Below, in pieces: positions 34,111 through 43,033 of a stretch of 64,000 nucleotides of DNA. Position 1 is the first letter of the stretch; each line of letters starts with the position of its first letter. The stretch is from Lachnospiraceae bacterium. GTDB taxonomy: Bacteria > Bacillota > Clostridia > Lachnospirales > Lachnospiraceae. The translations under genes and the position numbers were made by a program. The stretch is from contig JAFQVJ010000044.1 of the NCBI GenBank assembly GCA_017408025.1, positions 92,657 through 156,656 on the forward strand, written 5' to 3'. The notes beneath the pieces were generated by a model, which had not been told where the DNA came from, did no database searches, and worked only from the letters and a program-made list of their open reading frames with translations.

Positions 34111-35925
34111 CTAGTTGCCATTGTCTTCTGATGCCTTCTCCTCCGCCTTTGATATTGAAATTGCAAGCTCTTCGAGTTGCTTTGAATCTACCACATTTGG
34201 CGCATCTGTCATAAGACACGAAGCATCCTTAATCTTAGGGAATGCTATAACCTCACGGATACTGTCTTCCTTAGCCATAAGCATTATAAGTCTGTCAAGT
34301 CCATACGCAAGACCTGCATGAGGTGGCACACCATACTTGAAGGCATTTAACAGGAAGCCAAATCTTTCATATGCTTCCTCCTTAGTAAAGCCCAGTACCT
34401 CAAACATTTTTTCCTGAACATCACTCTGATAGATTCTCACTGAACCACCACCGATTTCTGTTCCATTTAATACTATATCGTATGCCTTTGCTCTAACTCT
34501 GCCCGGATCACTATCAAGATACTGTAAATCCTCATCCATAGGCATTGTAAATGGGTGATGCATTGCTACAAAACGATTCTGCTCTTCACTCCACTCAAGA
34601 AGCGGGAACTCTGTTATCCACAAGAAGTTAAACTGGTTCTTATCTAAAAGACCAAGCTCCTCCGCTATATGGAGACGAAGTGCTCCAAGTACTGCCCATA
34701 CGACACTATTCTTATCAGCAGCAAACAAAAGTAAATCACCTGGTTTTCCATCCATAGCCGACACAAGTGCTGCTAACTCTTCCTCTGTCATAAACTTAGA
34801 AAATGATGACTTGTATGTTCCATCATCATTTATAGCGAGGTAAGCAAGGCCCTTTGCACCATACGTCTTAGCAACCTCTACTAATGCATCAATCTTCTTT
34901 CTAGGCATTGCTCCCTGGCCCTCTGCATTAATACCACGAACAGAACCGCCGTTCTCAATCGCACCTGTGAATACTCCGAATCCACAGCCCTTAACAACCT
35001 CTGTTACATTCTTGAGCTCCATACCAAATCTTGTATCTGGCTTATCTGAACCAAATCTGTCCATAGCCTCCTGCCATGTCATTCTCTGAATTGGAAGCTT
35101 AACATCGACATCAAGAATCTCCTTGAACATCTTTGCAAGAAGTCTCTCGTTTACATCAATTACATCATCTACATCAACGAATGAAAGCTCCATATCTATC
35201 TGTGTAAACTCAGGCTGTCTGTCAGCACGCAAATCCTCATCTCTAAAGCATTTAACTATCTGGAAATATCTGTCATAACCAGAGCACATAAGAAGCTGCT
35301 TAAATAGCTGTGGTGACTGTGGTAATGCATAAAAGTTTCCTGGATGTACACGGCTTGGTACAAGATAATCTCTTGCTCCTTCTGGTGTACTCTTTGTAAG
35401 CATTGGTGTCTCTATCTCAAGGAAGCCTTCCTGGTCAAGAAATGTTCTAACAAGGGTAGCTGTCTTACTTCTCATAATAAGATTCTTCTGCAATGTAGGA
35501 CGTCTAAGATCTAAGTATCTGTACCTAAGTCTCAAATCATCCTTTGTTGTAATGCCATCCTCAATTGGGAATGGTGGTGTAAGTGCCTCTGACAATATGC
35601 GAAGCTCTGTTGCCCTCACTTCAATATCACCTGTAGCAAGATTTTCATTGACTGCTCCACCACGCTTTGTCACAAGACCCTTTACCGCGATAACGAACTC
35701 TGAGCGAAGTGTTTCAGCCTTCTCAAAGCCCTCCTTCTGTACATCATTCTCGTCAAACACTATCTGCAATAACCCAGAACGGTCTCTAAGATCAATAAAG
35801 ATAAGGCTTCCAAGATTTCTTCTCTTCTGAACCCATCCCATTACTGTTATTTCTTCACCGATATTCTTGTTTGATACCTCTGTACATCTGTGACTTCTGT
35901 GAAGTCCTTTCATTGACTCTGCCAT
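34111..35925 (-). CDS. aspS: Aspartyl-tRNA synthetase
   Basis: A 604-residue class II synthetase of the bacterial type. The N-terminal OB-fold anticodon-binding domain (about 15-105, GWVQKRRNLGSLIFIDLRDRSG), the catalytic domain with motif 2 (CFRDEDLRADRQPEFTQIDME) and motif 3 (GLAYGLDRLIMLMAKED), and the large GAD insertion (about 295-420) are all visible. Length and insertion mark it as the bacterial AspRS. Whether it also charges tRNA-Asn cannot be judged from this sequence. It is transcribed with hisS directly upstream. No T-box leader is seen. Confidence 0.98.
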   Translation of the reverse strand: MAESMKGLHRSHRCTEVSNKNIGEEITVMGWVQKRRNLGSLIFIDLRDRSGLLQIVFDENDVQKEGFEKAETLRSEFVIAVKGLVTKRGGAVNENLATGDIEVRATELRILSEALTPPFPIEDGITTKDDLRLRYRYLDLRRPTLQKNLIMRSKTATLVRTFLDQEGFLEIETPMLTKSTPEGARDYLVPSRVHPGNFYALPQSPQLFKQLLMCSGYDRYFQIVKCFRDEDLRADRQPEFTQIDMELSFVDVDDVIDVNERLLAKMFKEILDVDVKLPIQRMTWQEAMDRFGSDKPDTRFGMELKNVTEVVKGCGFGVFTGAIENGGSVRGINAEGQGAMPRKKIDALVEVAKTYGAKGLAYLAINDDGTYKSSFSKFMTEEELAALVSAMDGKPGDLLLFAADKNSVVWAVLGALRLHIAEELGLLDKNQFNFLWITEFPLLEWSEEQNRFVAMHHPFTMPMDEDLQYLDSDPGRVRAKAYDIVLNGTEIGGGSVRIYQSDVQEKMFEVLGFTKEEAYERFGFLLNAFKYGVPPHAGLAYGLDRLIMLMAKEDSIREVIAFPKIKDASCLMTDAPNVVDSKQLEELAISISKAEEKASEDNGN

Positions 35926-36026
35926 TTTGTTTACTTCCTTTCAATTATCAATTTATTCCCAAATTTACCTGCTTAAGCAAAATTTCTTTGATATTCTGGC
36001 TTGAAATATCAGGCTGAATTTTGGGG

Positions 36027-37289
36027 CTATTTCTTTAATTCCTCTTTGTAGAATTCCTCAAACTCTTCATAGCCTTCTGCCATGAGCTGTTCCTTTTGGA
36101 ACTTCTTATTTTTATTCATACGAGCCACAAGAACCTGTGTTCCATTCGCTCTAGTCTCCTGTGCTTTTGCAATGATATCACAAAGTTTCTGGCCTGAAAC
36201 ACCCTTTTCAATCAAGTAGACAACCTTTTTGCTCTCATTTGGAATCTTAAAGCCACTCTCCATCATAAGAAGAATAATTCTCTCAAACCCAATAGAGAAA
36301 CCACACGCAGGAACCTCCTGTCCTGTAAATTTACCTACCATCTTATCATATCTGCCTCCGCCACCGCAGCTTGCTCCAAGCTCTGGCATAACAATCTCAA
36401 AGATTGTTCCTGTGTAATATGACATACCTCTTACAAGAGTAGGATCAAATATTATATCAAAGTCTGCCGCCTTTGTGGCCTTTACGCTGTCTATTATCTC
36501 GCTCAAACCAGACTCAACATCTGCATCCATAAAATCCTTTATAGTTTCTGCAAGGTATTTAAGAGCGTTGTCCGCATCATCCATGCCCTTGAATAAGTCC
36601 ATGTATTTATCAACTGCCTCTGATGCGAAGCCACTTTCCTTAAGCTCTGTCTCCACGCCTTCCATGCCTATCTTGTCCATCTTGTCCAAAATAATGAAAA
36701 CTGTGTCAAAGTCATCCTCTGCAAAACCACTGTATGCAGCCATCGCCTTAAGAATTCTTCTATCGTTGATATTGATTCTAAAATTATTAAATCCAAGCTT
36801 TCCTATAGTAGTGGTTGTTGCTAATATAAGCTCTATTTCAGCAAGATTGCTTGGCTCACCTAAAATATCAATATCACACTGCATAAACTGGCGATATCTT
36901 CCTCTCTGTGGTCTGTCTGCTCTCCATACATTTCCCATCTGAAGTGATTTAAATGGATTTGGAAGATTGGCTGCATTATTAGAATAAAATCTAACAAGTG
37001 GAACTGTCAGGTCGTATCTCATGCCAAAATCCACCAAATCCGCCTCGCTCTGGGCAGTCTCAAGATTTAGCTTCTCGCCTCTCTTCATTACCTTGAAAAT
37101 AAGCTTTTCATTTTCCCCACCCTGCTTGTTACTAAGATTTTCAATATGCTCCATGCAAGGTGTCTCTATAGATGTAAATCCAAATTTTGCATATGTCTCC
37201 TTGATAACACTTATGGCATAATCTCTGATTTTCATCTCTGCTGGCAAAATTTCCTTCATACCATTTACAGGCTTCTTATTTAACTTCAT
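36027..37289 (-). CDS. hisS: Histidyl-tRNA synthetase
   Basis: A 420-residue class II synthetase. It has the N-terminal GMKEILPAEMKIRDYAI motif 1 region, motif 2 around PQRGRYRQFMQCDIDILG, HisA-type PTLVRGMSYYTGTIFEI, GGGGRYDKMVGKF and motif 3 ACGFSIGFERI. A shortened C-terminal anticodon domain follows (VYLIEKG to FYKEELKK). Its ribosome site and start codon lie inside the last codons of the upstream hemZ fusion gene (14-base overlap), so translation is coupled. aspS follows after about 100 bases. Confidence 0.97.
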   Translation of the reverse strand: MKLNKKPVNGMKEILPAEMKIRDYAISVIKETYAKFGFTSIETPCMEHIENLSNKQGGENEKLIFKVMKRGEKLNLETAQSEADLVDFGMRYDLTVPLVRFYSNNAANLPNPFKSLQMGNVWRADRPQRGRYRQFMQCDIDILGEPSNLAEIELILATTTTIGKLGFNNFRININDRRILKAMAAYSGFAEDDFDTVFIILDKMDKIGMEGVETELKESGFASEAVDKYMDLFKGMDDADNALKYLAETIKDFMDADVESGLSEIIDSVKATKAADFDIIFDPTLVRGMSYYTGTIFEIVMPELGASCGGGGRYDKMVGKFTGQEVPACGFSIGFERIILLMMESGFKIPNESKKVVYLIEKGVSGQKLCDIIAKAQETRANGTQVLVARMNKNKKFQKEQLMAEGYEEFEEFYKEELKK

Positions 37290-39444
37290 TTTTTCCTCCT
37301 AATTTGCTGTCTGCAATCACATTCAGCTTTTTTATATCTCTGTCTAAATCTATTTCATGAACTACTTTTAGAAATGCTAAAAATACCTTCATATCAAAGT
37401 TTTTCACCTCTTCTATCATAAGAGAGACTGCGGTTTCCACATCAAAGGCCTTTCTGTATGGTCTATTTGATGTAAGAGCTATAAATACATCGCACACGCG
37501 AAGAATTCTGGCTCCAAGTGGAATACTCTCGCCTGACAGATTATCCGGATATCCCGATCCATCATAATTCTCATGATGATAAAGAATACTTTCAATAATA
37601 AAATCCGAATAATTCTTATCCTTCAAAATATCCGCGCTTAACTTAGAATGCATTCGCACATATCTCATCTGTTCTACAACAAAGCTATTTTCATCTCCAT
37701 TATACATATAATTTGATAGCTGAAGCTTTCCAATATCATGCAAAACACCTGCTTGTGCAAGCTCATATATAACCTTTTCAGGTAATCCTAATTCTTTGCC
37801 TATAAGACGCGCCATATTGCTAACATATATTCCATGTTCAATTGCTTCTGGCACATCCTTTTTAAGGGCCTGACGCATAATATATACGCTGTTAACCTTC
37901 TTTTCCACCTCGGGTGCTTTTGTCACTCTGTTAAAGAAGTTAACCTTTCGTTCTATCATCTCATCAATGCGCTCTATATACTGATCTACATTTTTTACAT
38001 TATCAACACGTTCTAAGCGCTCACCATCAGGAAATACATACTTTGTCACAGACCCTGCTCCTAAAGCTACTATTGTCTGCTTCTCTTCCATGATGAGTAT
38101 ATTATAAATTCCAGCTTTCCCTTCTCTGGCATATCCCACATTTTCCATATTACCTGCGATATTCTTCTGCCTATACAGATAATATGGCTTCATATCCATA
38201 GCTTTTGCATAATCTGCAGTAAGCTTCATAATCTCCTGATTATTTTCAATGGATAATTCTTTATACTCATCCTTGAACATATTGAGACGCGCCGCCCTCT
38301 TAATAGCAAGGGAATGAACTGTGATACTGTCCGGATTCAATTTCATGGTCTCATCCATTGTATATCGCACATCATCTATATTTTCATTTGGCAATCCCAC
38401 AATGAAATCCATATTTATATTGTCAAATCCAAGCCTCCTAGCCAAATTAAAAGCATCCACAACCTGTTGAACTGTATGTTTTCTTCCAATAATGTCCAGT
38501 GTTTCCTGTTTCATAGTCTGTGGATTGATGGATATTCTTGTCACACCGTGCTTTTTTAACACCAAAAGTTTTTCTTCCGTAATGCTGTCTGGTCTGCCTG
38601 CTTCCACTGTAAATTCCTGAACATATGTAAAATCAAATGACGACTTTACCTTGCCCAATAATTTGTCTAGCTGTTCAGGTTCCAATGTTGTAGGTGTTCC
38701 ACCACCAAAATATACTGTATTTAATTTCTTTCCTTTAAATTCCCCGGCAACATATTCCAGCTCTTTGATAACACTTTCAACATAAGCATTCATCTTAGAC
38801 TTGTACACACTCACGTTGTATGATGTAAATGAACAATATAAGCATGTACTTGGACAAAAAGGAATACCTATATATAAACTATATCCATTTTTATAATCTA
38901 TGTTCCTGAGTATCTTTATCTCTCTCTGTGCAATATCTCTGCTCAAATTTATCTTCTCATCAGATACATAGTATGTTTTTTTCATATAGTCATATATCTT
39001 TTCAAAGCTCATTGGCTTTTTGCGCTCCAAAAGCGACATTGGTATTTTTGTGGGACGAATACCTGTAAGAGTCCCCCACGGAAGCTCCCTGCCAGTCACA
39101 TTGTGCATGGCACGATATATAAGACGCTTTAACACATTTTTAGTGGACTTTCTATCTAAAAAATCTGTTTCATCTTCCACATAAGCAAGACTGTACATCT
39201 TTATCATACAATCATTTATATCTGTGCATCTGTGTTGCATTGCATCTTCCTCTCCATATATTTCTACATGTATTTTAGAGGTAACTTCATCAAATTTTAT
39301 GCTTATAAGATACTCGATATAGTCTTCCTCGCCCAGCTTGTCTGTTGTGTTTGTATACACCTCTTTTTCAGGGCAAAACTCGCGAACAAGAGTCCACACA
39401 TCATATTCAAAATCTGTTCTTTTTAAATCAATTAATATTGCCAC
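37276..39444 (-). CDS. hemZ: HemZ-type radical SAM protein fused to an HD-GYP domain
   Basis: A 722-residue protein. The N-terminal ~490 residues match the HemZ/HemN-like coproporphyrinogen dehydrogenase family: a radical SAM cluster motif with Cys197, Cys201 and Cys204 (CPSTCLYC), then VYFGGGTPTTLE, TRISINPQTM and MDFIVGLPNE. From about residue 512 to 700 there is a complete HD-GYP-type domain: EHGIYVSN, LHDIGK with HD at 569-570, HHENYDGSGYP at 623-633, and RILRVCDVFIALTSNRPYR. HD-GYP enzymes hydrolyse cyclic di-GMP or related dinucleotides; the haem side would oxidise a porphyrinogen. The GTG at 39444 is chosen because GGAGAT precedes it, it starts four bases after the upstream stop codon, and it matches the expected N-terminus. 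No other haem genes are in the window. Confidence 0.88.
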   Translation of the reverse strand: MAILIDLKRTDFEYDVWTLVREFCPEKEVYTNTTDKLGEEDYIEYLISIKFDEVTSKIHVEIYGEEDAMQHRCTDINDCMIKMYSLAYVEDETDFLDRKSTKNVLKRLIYRAMHNVTGRELPWGTLTGIRPTKIPMSLLERKKPMSFEKIYDYMKKTYYVSDEKINLSRDIAQREIKILRNIDYKNGYSLYIGIPFCPSTCLYCSFTSYNVSVYKSKMNAYVESVIKELEYVAGEFKGKKLNTVYFGGGTPTTLEPEQLDKLLGKVKSSFDFTYVQEFTVEAGRPDSITEEKLLVLKKHGVTRISINPQTMKQETLDIIGRKHTVQQVVDAFNLARRLGFDNINMDFIVGLPNENIDDVRYTMDETMKLNPDSITVHSLAIKRAARLNMFKDEYKELSIENNQEIMKLTADYAKAMDMKPYYLYRQKNIAGNMENVGYAREGKAGIYNILIMEEKQTIVALGAGSVTKYVFPDGERLERVDNVKNVDQYIERIDEMIERKVNFFNRVTKAPEVEKKVNSVYIMRQALKKDVPEAIEHGIYVSNMARLIGKELGLPEKVIYELAQAGVLHDIGKLQLSNYMYNGDENSFVVEQMRYVRMHSKLSADILKDKNYSDFIIESILYHHENYDGSGYPDNLSGESIPLGARILRVCDVFIALTSNRPYRKAFDVETAVSLMIEEVKNFDMKVFLAFLKVVHEIDLDRDIKKLNVIADSKLGGKNEVK

Positions 39445-39448
39445 TGCA

Positions 39449-40081
39449 CTATCTCCGATACCATTTCTTCTCATCACCAATGAAGGTCTGTTCACCATGT
39501 CCTGAATAAACCTCCAAATTATCATCAAGTACCAATAACTTATCTACAATAGACTCTATTATCTGTCGTCCACTTCCTGTTGGAAAATCTGTTCTTCCAT
39601 GACTTCCACAAAACAGTGTATCTCCACTAAATAACCTGTCTTTTTCACCATCATTAATAAGATAACAACAACTACCCTTTGTATGACCAGGTGTATGTAT
39701 CAGTTTTATTGAAAAGCCGCACATTTCTAATGTATCGCCATCATGAAGCTTTTCATCCACCTTTACACTGTTGCCGTCCTCAAACATAGCCGAAAGATTG
39801 AGCATGCCATTTTCTGTTACATCAGCCTCATCCTGATGTGCATAAACTTTAACCTGATACATTCTTTTTAATTCATCCGCGGCCCCTATATGATCGAAGT
39901 GTCCATGTGTTAAGAAGATAGCTTTTATGTTCACACCAAGAGATTTAACACTGGCGTCAATTGTATCTGAATCATCGGCAGGATCAATGATAATTCCCTC
40001 CATGCTGTCGCTGTTGTACAATATATAACAATTTGTTGCACAGATGCTAAGTACCAGCTTCTTCATACATAGTTTACTCAT
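39449..40081 (-). CDS. MBL-fold metallo-hydrolase (glyoxalase II-like)
   Basis: A 210-residue zinc hydrolase. The metal-binding motif THGHFDHIGAADELK is clear, with further ligands in HTPGHTKGS and FSGDTLFCGSHGRTD and a final GHGEQT. The N-terminus CATNCYILYNSDSMEGIIIDP is typical of the short YcbL-like group. ATG 40081 is chosen on the basis of the GGAG nine bases before it. It lies between the Rel gene and the HemZ fusion, in a cluster whose members have little functional connection. Activity on glutathione thioesters is not assured. Confidence 0.9.
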   Translation of the reverse strand: MSKLCMKKLVLSICATNCYILYNSDSMEGIIIDPADDSDTIDASVKSLGVNIKAIFLTHGHFDHIGAADELKRMYQVKVYAHQDEADVTENGMLNLSAMFEDGNSVKVDEKLHDGDTLEMCGFSIKLIHTPGHTKGSCCYLINDGEKDRLFSGDTLFCGSHGRTDFPTGSGRQIIESIVDKLLVLDDNLEVYSGHGEQTFIGDEKKWYRR

Positions 40082-40110
40082 TCTTTTACACTCCATTTCA
40101 GAAATTTTGC

Positions 40111-42381
40111 TTAATTTGAAGCTCTTACGATGTCTATTACAGAATCGATCATTCTTATCTTATCAACAAGCTTCGTCAACTCATCCTTACCACCTATCAT
40201 AAAGGTCATGGAAATAGTTGCAATTTCCTGCTTGCTTGTTCTGCTGTTTATACTCTGAACATCAATATTTCTCTCTGTAAATACTCTTGAAATATCCGCA
40301 AGGAGACCTGTTCTGTTGTGGCAGAATATCTGAATTTCCGCAAGATACTTTTCATCACTCTTGCGCTCCTCCTGCCAGTCTGCTTCTATGATTCTAGCTC
40401 TCTCTATCTCTGGTAGATATATAACATTTACACAATCAGTTCTGTGAATAGATATTCCTCTACCTCTTGTGACAAAACCTACTATCTCATCTCCCGGCAT
40501 TGGATTACAGCATTTTGAGTATCGAACAGAAACATCATGGACACCCTTTACGATTATGCCGCCCTTTGACTTAGCATCACCTTTACGAATCTTGGCATTT
40601 TCAGCAATTTCTTCAAGTATCTGCTCATTTGTCAGTACCTTCTTATTTTTCTTCTCATATTCTTCTATGAGACGATTTACAACCTGACCTTCCTTCAAGC
40701 TACCATGTCCGATAGCTGCAAGTACTGCATTCCATTCCTTCAGATTAAACTTAGAAATAACCTTCTGCATATACTCATGCTTTGTCAGGTCACTTATATT
40801 CACGGCTTTTGCCTTGCAATACTTTTCAAGAAGTTCCTTGCCTTTTACAATATTGTCTTCTTTATATTCAGACTTAAACCACTGGTTAATCTTATTCTTT
40901 GCCTGAGAACTTCTGACAATACTTAACCAGTCACGGCTTGGCCCCTTAGAATTCTGAGATGTGATAATCTCGATTCTATCACCATTTTGAATCTTATAAT
41001 CAATATTTACTATCTTGCCGTTTACTCTTGCACCAATCATCTTATTGCCCACTGCACTGTGTATGCTGTAAGCAAAATCAATCGGTGTTGAGCCATTTGG
41101 AAGATTCTTTACATCTCCAGAAGGGGTGAAGCAATACACATCATCTGTAAATAAGTCAAAATCGCTCTTTATAATACTTAAAAATTCCTTGTTATCTGAC
41201 AAATTATTTTGCCATTCAAGAACCTGACGAAGCCAGCTTAGCTTCTCTTCTTCTTTGTCAGGAGTATATTTTCCATTAGGGTCCTCCTTGTACTTCCAGT
41301 GAGCTGCGATACCATTTTCAGCAGTTTTATGCATCTCTTCTGTACGTATCTGTATCTCAAATGGCTGACCCAATGGTCCAATAAGAGTTGTGTGAAGAGA
41401 CTGATACATATTTGACTTAGGCATAGCTATATAATCCTTGAATCTGCCCTGAATAGGCTTGTAATGCTCATGAATTATACCCAGTGCTGCATAACAATCC
41501 TTCACAGTGTCCACGATAATACGAACAGCAAACAAATCAAGAATCTGGTCAAAATCTTTATTTTGATTAATCATCTTCTTGTAGATACTGAAGATGTGCT
41601 TCATTCTTCCGTAGACCCTGGCTTTTATGCCTGCTTCTTCCATCAATTTATTGACTTCAGCCACAAGCTCCTTTATCATCTGCTCTCCTGAGCTTAACTT
41701 CACGTTTCTCTGGAATGCTATATCACTATACTTATCTGGTTCAAGATACTTAAGTGATAAATCATCCAGCTCAACCTTAATTTTCGATATACCTAACCTA
41801 TCTGCAATAGGGGCATATATATCCATAGTCTCTCTAGACTTCTCAATCTGCTTAGCTGGGCTCTGATACTCCATTGTTCTCATATTGTGAAGTCTATCTG
41901 CAAGCTTGATAAGGATAACTCTGATATCCTTACCCATGGCTAAAAACATCTTTCGAAGGTTTTCAGCCTGTATCTCTATCTTATCTGTCGAATAAGAAAT
42001 CTTTGTCAACTTCGTAACACCATCAACAAGAAGTGCTACTTCAGCTCCAAACATACCGCTGAGCTGTTCCAGGGTCATAACTGTATCTTCAACAACATCA
42101 TGAAGAATTCCAGCCACAATCGTTTCCTTGTCAAGCTCATACTCTGCAAGAATAATCGCCACTGATAATGGATGGATAATGTAAGGCTCTCCTGAACGTC
42201 TCTTCTGATCCTTGTGGGCATCAGAAGCAATCTCATATGCTTTTGCGATCATAGAAATATCATCAGATGGATGATACTTCTTAATTATAGCAATGAGTTT
42301 ATTATATAACTCAGTCGGATTGTCATATTCCTCCGGGGATTTAATTTTCGGTGTTATTACTTCGATTTTTTCGTCTGCCAT
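40111..42381 (-). CDS. rel: Bifunctional (p)ppGpp synthetase/hydrolase (Rel/SpoT)
   Basis: A 756-residue stringent-response enzyme. In order: the HD hydrolase domain (about 40-200) with RRSGEPYIIHPLSVAIIL and LHDVVEDT; the synthetase domain (about 245-380) with GRMKHIFSIYKKM, RIIVDTVKDCY and the YQSLHTTLIGP segment; the TGS domain (about 405-465) with VYCFTPSGDVKNLPNGSTPIDFAYSIH; a helical/zinc-finger region (KCCNPMPGDEIVGFVTRGRGISIHRTDC); and the ACT/RRM domain at the C-terminus. Both enzymatic halves look intact. The gene lies downstream of apt, which may connect purine salvage with ppGpp. Confidence 0.98.
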   Translation of the reverse strand: MADEKIEVITPKIKSPEEYDNPTELYNKLIAIIKKYHPSDDISMIAKAYEIASDAHKDQKRRSGEPYIIHPLSVAIILAEYELDKETIVAGILHDVVEDTVMTLEQLSGMFGAEVALLVDGVTKLTKISYSTDKIEIQAENLRKMFLAMGKDIRVILIKLADRLHNMRTMEYQSPAKQIEKSRETMDIYAPIADRLGISKIKVELDDLSLKYLEPDKYSDIAFQRNVKLSSGEQMIKELVAEVNKLMEEAGIKARVYGRMKHIFSIYKKMINQNKDFDQILDLFAVRIIVDTVKDCYAALGIIHEHYKPIQGRFKDYIAMPKSNMYQSLHTTLIGPLGQPFEIQIRTEEMHKTAENGIAAHWKYKEDPNGKYTPDKEEEKLSWLRQVLEWQNNLSDNKEFLSIIKSDFDLFTDDVYCFTPSGDVKNLPNGSTPIDFAYSIHSAVGNKMIGARVNGKIVNIDYKIQNGDRIEIITSQNSKGPSRDWLSIVRSSQAKNKINQWFKSEYKEDNIVKGKELLEKYCKAKAVNISDLTKHEYMQKVISKFNLKEWNAVLAAIGHGSLKEGQVVNRLIEEYEKKNKKVLTNEQILEEIAENAKIRKGDAKSKGGIIVKGVHDVSVRYSKCCNPMPGDEIVGFVTRGRGISIHRTDCVNVIYLPEIERARIIEADWQEERKSDEKYLAEIQIFCHNRTGLLADISRVFTERNIDVQSINSRTSKQEIATISMTFMIGGKDELTKLVDKIRMIDSVIDIVRASN

Positions 42382-42407
42382 AAATGTCGCCCCACTCGTT
42401 TGTATTT

Positions 42408-42932
42408 TTATTTGCCCTCATAGACAATAACTGATTCTACTCTTTCACCTTTAAGCTTTTCTCTTCCTTTGAGACCTGCAAGCTCCATTAAAAATACAGC
42501 TCCTACAACATGACCACCAAGCTGCTTAACAAGCTTTATTATCGCTTCAATTGTTCCACCTGTAGCCATAAGGTCGTCCACTATAAGAACCTTCTGGCCT
42601 GGCCTTATTGAATCTTTGTGCATTTCTATGGTAGCTGTACCATATTCTAGTTCATAGCTGACTGATACAGTCTCACATGGGAGCTTTCCCTTTTTTCTCA
42701 CAGGCACAAATGGCTTATGAAGATTATATGCAATAGGCACTCCAAATATAAAGCCTCTTGATTCAGGACCAACTACAATGTCAAACTCTATGTCCTTTAT
42801 CTTTTCCTGCATGGAATCTATAGCAAGATGAAGACCATCTGCATCCTGTAAAACGCTTGTCACATCTCTAAAGATAATACCTTTCTCAGGGAAATCCGGT
42901 ATACTTCTTACATATTCTTCAATTTTCTTCAT
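42408..42932 (-). CDS. apt: Adenine phosphoribosyltransferase
   Basis: A 174-residue enzyme that makes AMP from adenine and PRPP. The PRPP-binding loop is KVLIVDDLMATGGTIEA. FPEKGIIFRDVTSVLQD near the N-terminus and GPESRGFIFGVPIAY are family motifs. ATG 42932 matches the usual N-terminus MKKIEEYVRSIPDFP. An extra 20 residues upstream are possible but unlikely. It lies between recJ and rel, a common Firmicutes order. Confidence 0.97.
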   Translation of the reverse strand: MKKIEEYVRSIPDFPEKGIIFRDVTSVLQDADGLHLAIDSMQEKIKDIEFDIVVGPESRGFIFGVPIAYNLHKPFVPVRKKGKLPCETVSVSYELEYGTATIEMHKDSIRPGQKVLIVDDLMATGGTIEAIIKLVKQLGGHVVGAVFLMELAGLKGREKLKGERVESVIVYEGK

Positions 42933-43033
42933 CTCCACACCATACCTTTCATGTACATCTCTTTGTACATCTGTATTTAAAAAAGGGAACAATATCCCGA
43001 TAATAGCTTTAATAATACCACTAATTCACCCAA

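Noticed and set aside
36475-36942. A 155-codon plus-strand open frame inside hisS
   Set aside because: It is antisense to a conserved synthetase and is Ser/Ile-rich, as expected from the complementary strand of AT-rich coding sequence.
34000-37289. T-box leader of aspS or hisS
   Set aside because: The gap before aspS is about 100 bases and hisS overlaps hemZ, so there is no room and no T-box sequence is seen.
42996-43033. Terminator after recJ
   Set aside because: Only a 4-bp GGGA/TCCC stem precedes the T-run, too weak to support.
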